From NCBI GenBank assembly GCA_025456105.1, contig JALOLG010000101.1, forward strand, positions 1 to 6,893: a stretch of DNA of 6,893 bases, given 5' to 3'. Below the pieces are notes generated by a model, which saw nothing but the letters and a program-made list of their open reading frames with translations, made no database searches and was not told where the DNA came from. Both the position numbers and the translations under genes were made by a program. Positions 6,566-6,893 of this stretch are shown one piece after another; the first letter of the stretch is position 1, and each line of letters opens with the position of its first letter. This DNA comes from Ilumatobacteraceae bacterium. GTDB lineage: Bacteria > Actinomycetota > Acidimicrobiia > Acidimicrobiales > Ilumatobacteraceae.

Positions 6566-6893
6566 ATGACGCAGCGTCCCGGAGGGCACCGGATGAGCGA
6601 GACCGGTCCGCTGCTCGCCGCGACCGACGTCCACCGCACGTTCCGGCTCCCGCGCACCACGCTCACCGGGCCGCGCGCCGAGCGGAACGCGCTGCGCGGG
6701 GTCGACCTCACGCTGCCCGAGCGTGGCACGCTCGGTATCGTCGGCGAGTCCGGGTCGGGGAAGTCGACGCTCGTGCGCATCCTGCTCGGCATCGACCGGC
6801 CCACCGCGGGCGAGGTGCGGTACCGCGGCCAGGTGATCCGGCCCGGGCGGCCCGCCACGTTGCGATGGTTCCGGCGCGAGGTGCAGAGCGTGT
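6566..6893 (+). CDS. ABC transporter ATPase, DppF/OppF type, N-terminal part (cut by window edge)
   Basis: This is the first 109 codons of the second nucleotide-binding subunit, cut by the right edge. After a short leader it reads [15 protein letters not shown] (16-30), then [19 protein letters not shown] (42-60) and Walker [10 protein letters not shown] (60-68), with [12 protein letters not shown] (73-84) following. The last residues, RREVQSV (103-109), reach Q107, the expected Q-loop Gln. An aromatic or substrate-facing strand before the core, followed by a lengthened loop (31-41), is usual in DppF/OppF/GsiA-type ATPases. In the family it pairs with the DppD-type subunit to power import. 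It appears intact as far as seen, unlike its upstream partner. There are two plausible starts in the same frame: the ATG at 6566 (ATGA overlap) and the ATG at 6593. Both have strong ribosome binding sites, and the extra nine residues (MTQRPGGHR) look non-conserved. Confidence 0.88.
   Translation, partial: MTQRPGGHRMSETGPLLAATDVHRTFRLPRTTLTGPRAERNALRGVDLTLPERGTLGIVGESGSGKSTLVRILLGIDRPTAGEVRYRGQVIRPGRPATLRWFRREVQSV
6581..6586 (+). promoter_or_regulatory. Shine-Dalgarno GGAGGG for the alternative ATG at 6593
   Basis: GGAGGG ends 6 nt before an in-frame ATG at 6593 ([14 protein letters not shown]). This start removes the nine-residue leader and could be the real one. It is one of only two strong ribosome binding sites I noticed in front of a start in the window, and both serve this gene. 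Confidence 0.5.

Larger units (their letters stand above)
5887..6569 (+). pseudogene. ABC transporter ATPase, DppD/OppD type, disrupted by internal deletion and frameshift
   Basis: From the GTG at 5887 (GTGA overlap with the permease stop) the first frame encodes a normal nucleotide-binding domain start: Walker A GESGSGKT (36-43) and the Q-loop [14 protein letters not shown] (89-102). That frame then turns to nonsense and stops at 6289-6291, giving 134 residues. The rest of the domain lies in another frame. From about 6195 it reads DHLARS then [20 protein letters not shown] (signature motif at 6225-6239), Walker B LLIADE (6285-6302) and the H-loop His (6399-6401), ending at a TGA at 6567-6569. 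Only 29 nt separate LDP from YPHQ, against about 45 codons in DppD-type proteins, so about 30-35 codons are missing as well as the frame. Neither fragment is a working ATPase. The C-terminus stops soon after [11 protein letters not shown], without the usual oligopeptide-type tail. Whether the lesion is biological or an assembly error cannot be told here. Confidence 0.85.

Noticed and set aside
6249..6569. Separate small ATPase gene starting at GTG 6249
   Set aside because: It starts inside the signature region, lacks Walker A, and has no ribosome binding site. Continuous homology upstream in the same frame (to about 6195) shows it is the back half of the damaged ATPase.

Overview
The window is very GC-rich (by eye about 70% or more). 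It has dense genes, frequent GTG starts, only TGA stops, short leaderless-style promoters and a lipoprotein with an acidic Gly/Ser/Thr linker. Together these suggest a high-GC actinomycete, and my guess is the Acidimicrobiia. The lineage is an inference from style, not from a marker gene.

Layout: a Cof-type HAD hydrolase begins at 205 on the minus strand and runs off the left edge. Divergent from it, every other gene reads rightward with little spacing: an M20 metallopeptidase (242-1447), a P1/S58-family self-processing peptidase (1458-2504), then a family-5 peptide-type ABC transporter. The transporter consists of a lipoprotein binding protein (2543-4102), two permeases (4110-5063 and 5060-5890), a first ATPase (5887-6569) and the start of a second ATPase (6566 to the right edge). 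From the binding protein on, gaps are 7 bp or less, or the stop and start codons overlap. Two TANNNT boxes lie 7-8 nt before a start codon, at 228-233 and 2530-2535, so the peptidase pair and the transporter may each have their own promoter.

Working model: the binding protein captures a small peptide or peptide-like amide outside the membrane, the permeases and ATPases import it, and the two cytoplasmic hydrolases break it down. Both hydrolase families contain members that act on unusual amide bonds such as beta-aminoacyl peptides, so a non-standard peptide substrate is a reasonable but unproven idea.

The most notable observation is that the first ATPase is broken. Its Walker A half and its signature/Walker B half are in different frames, and about 30-35 codons between them are missing. 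This is either a real deletion that would cripple the transporter or an assembly or consensus error. I see no RNA gene, CRISPR array, insertion sequence, or non-coding stretch longer than 40 bp.
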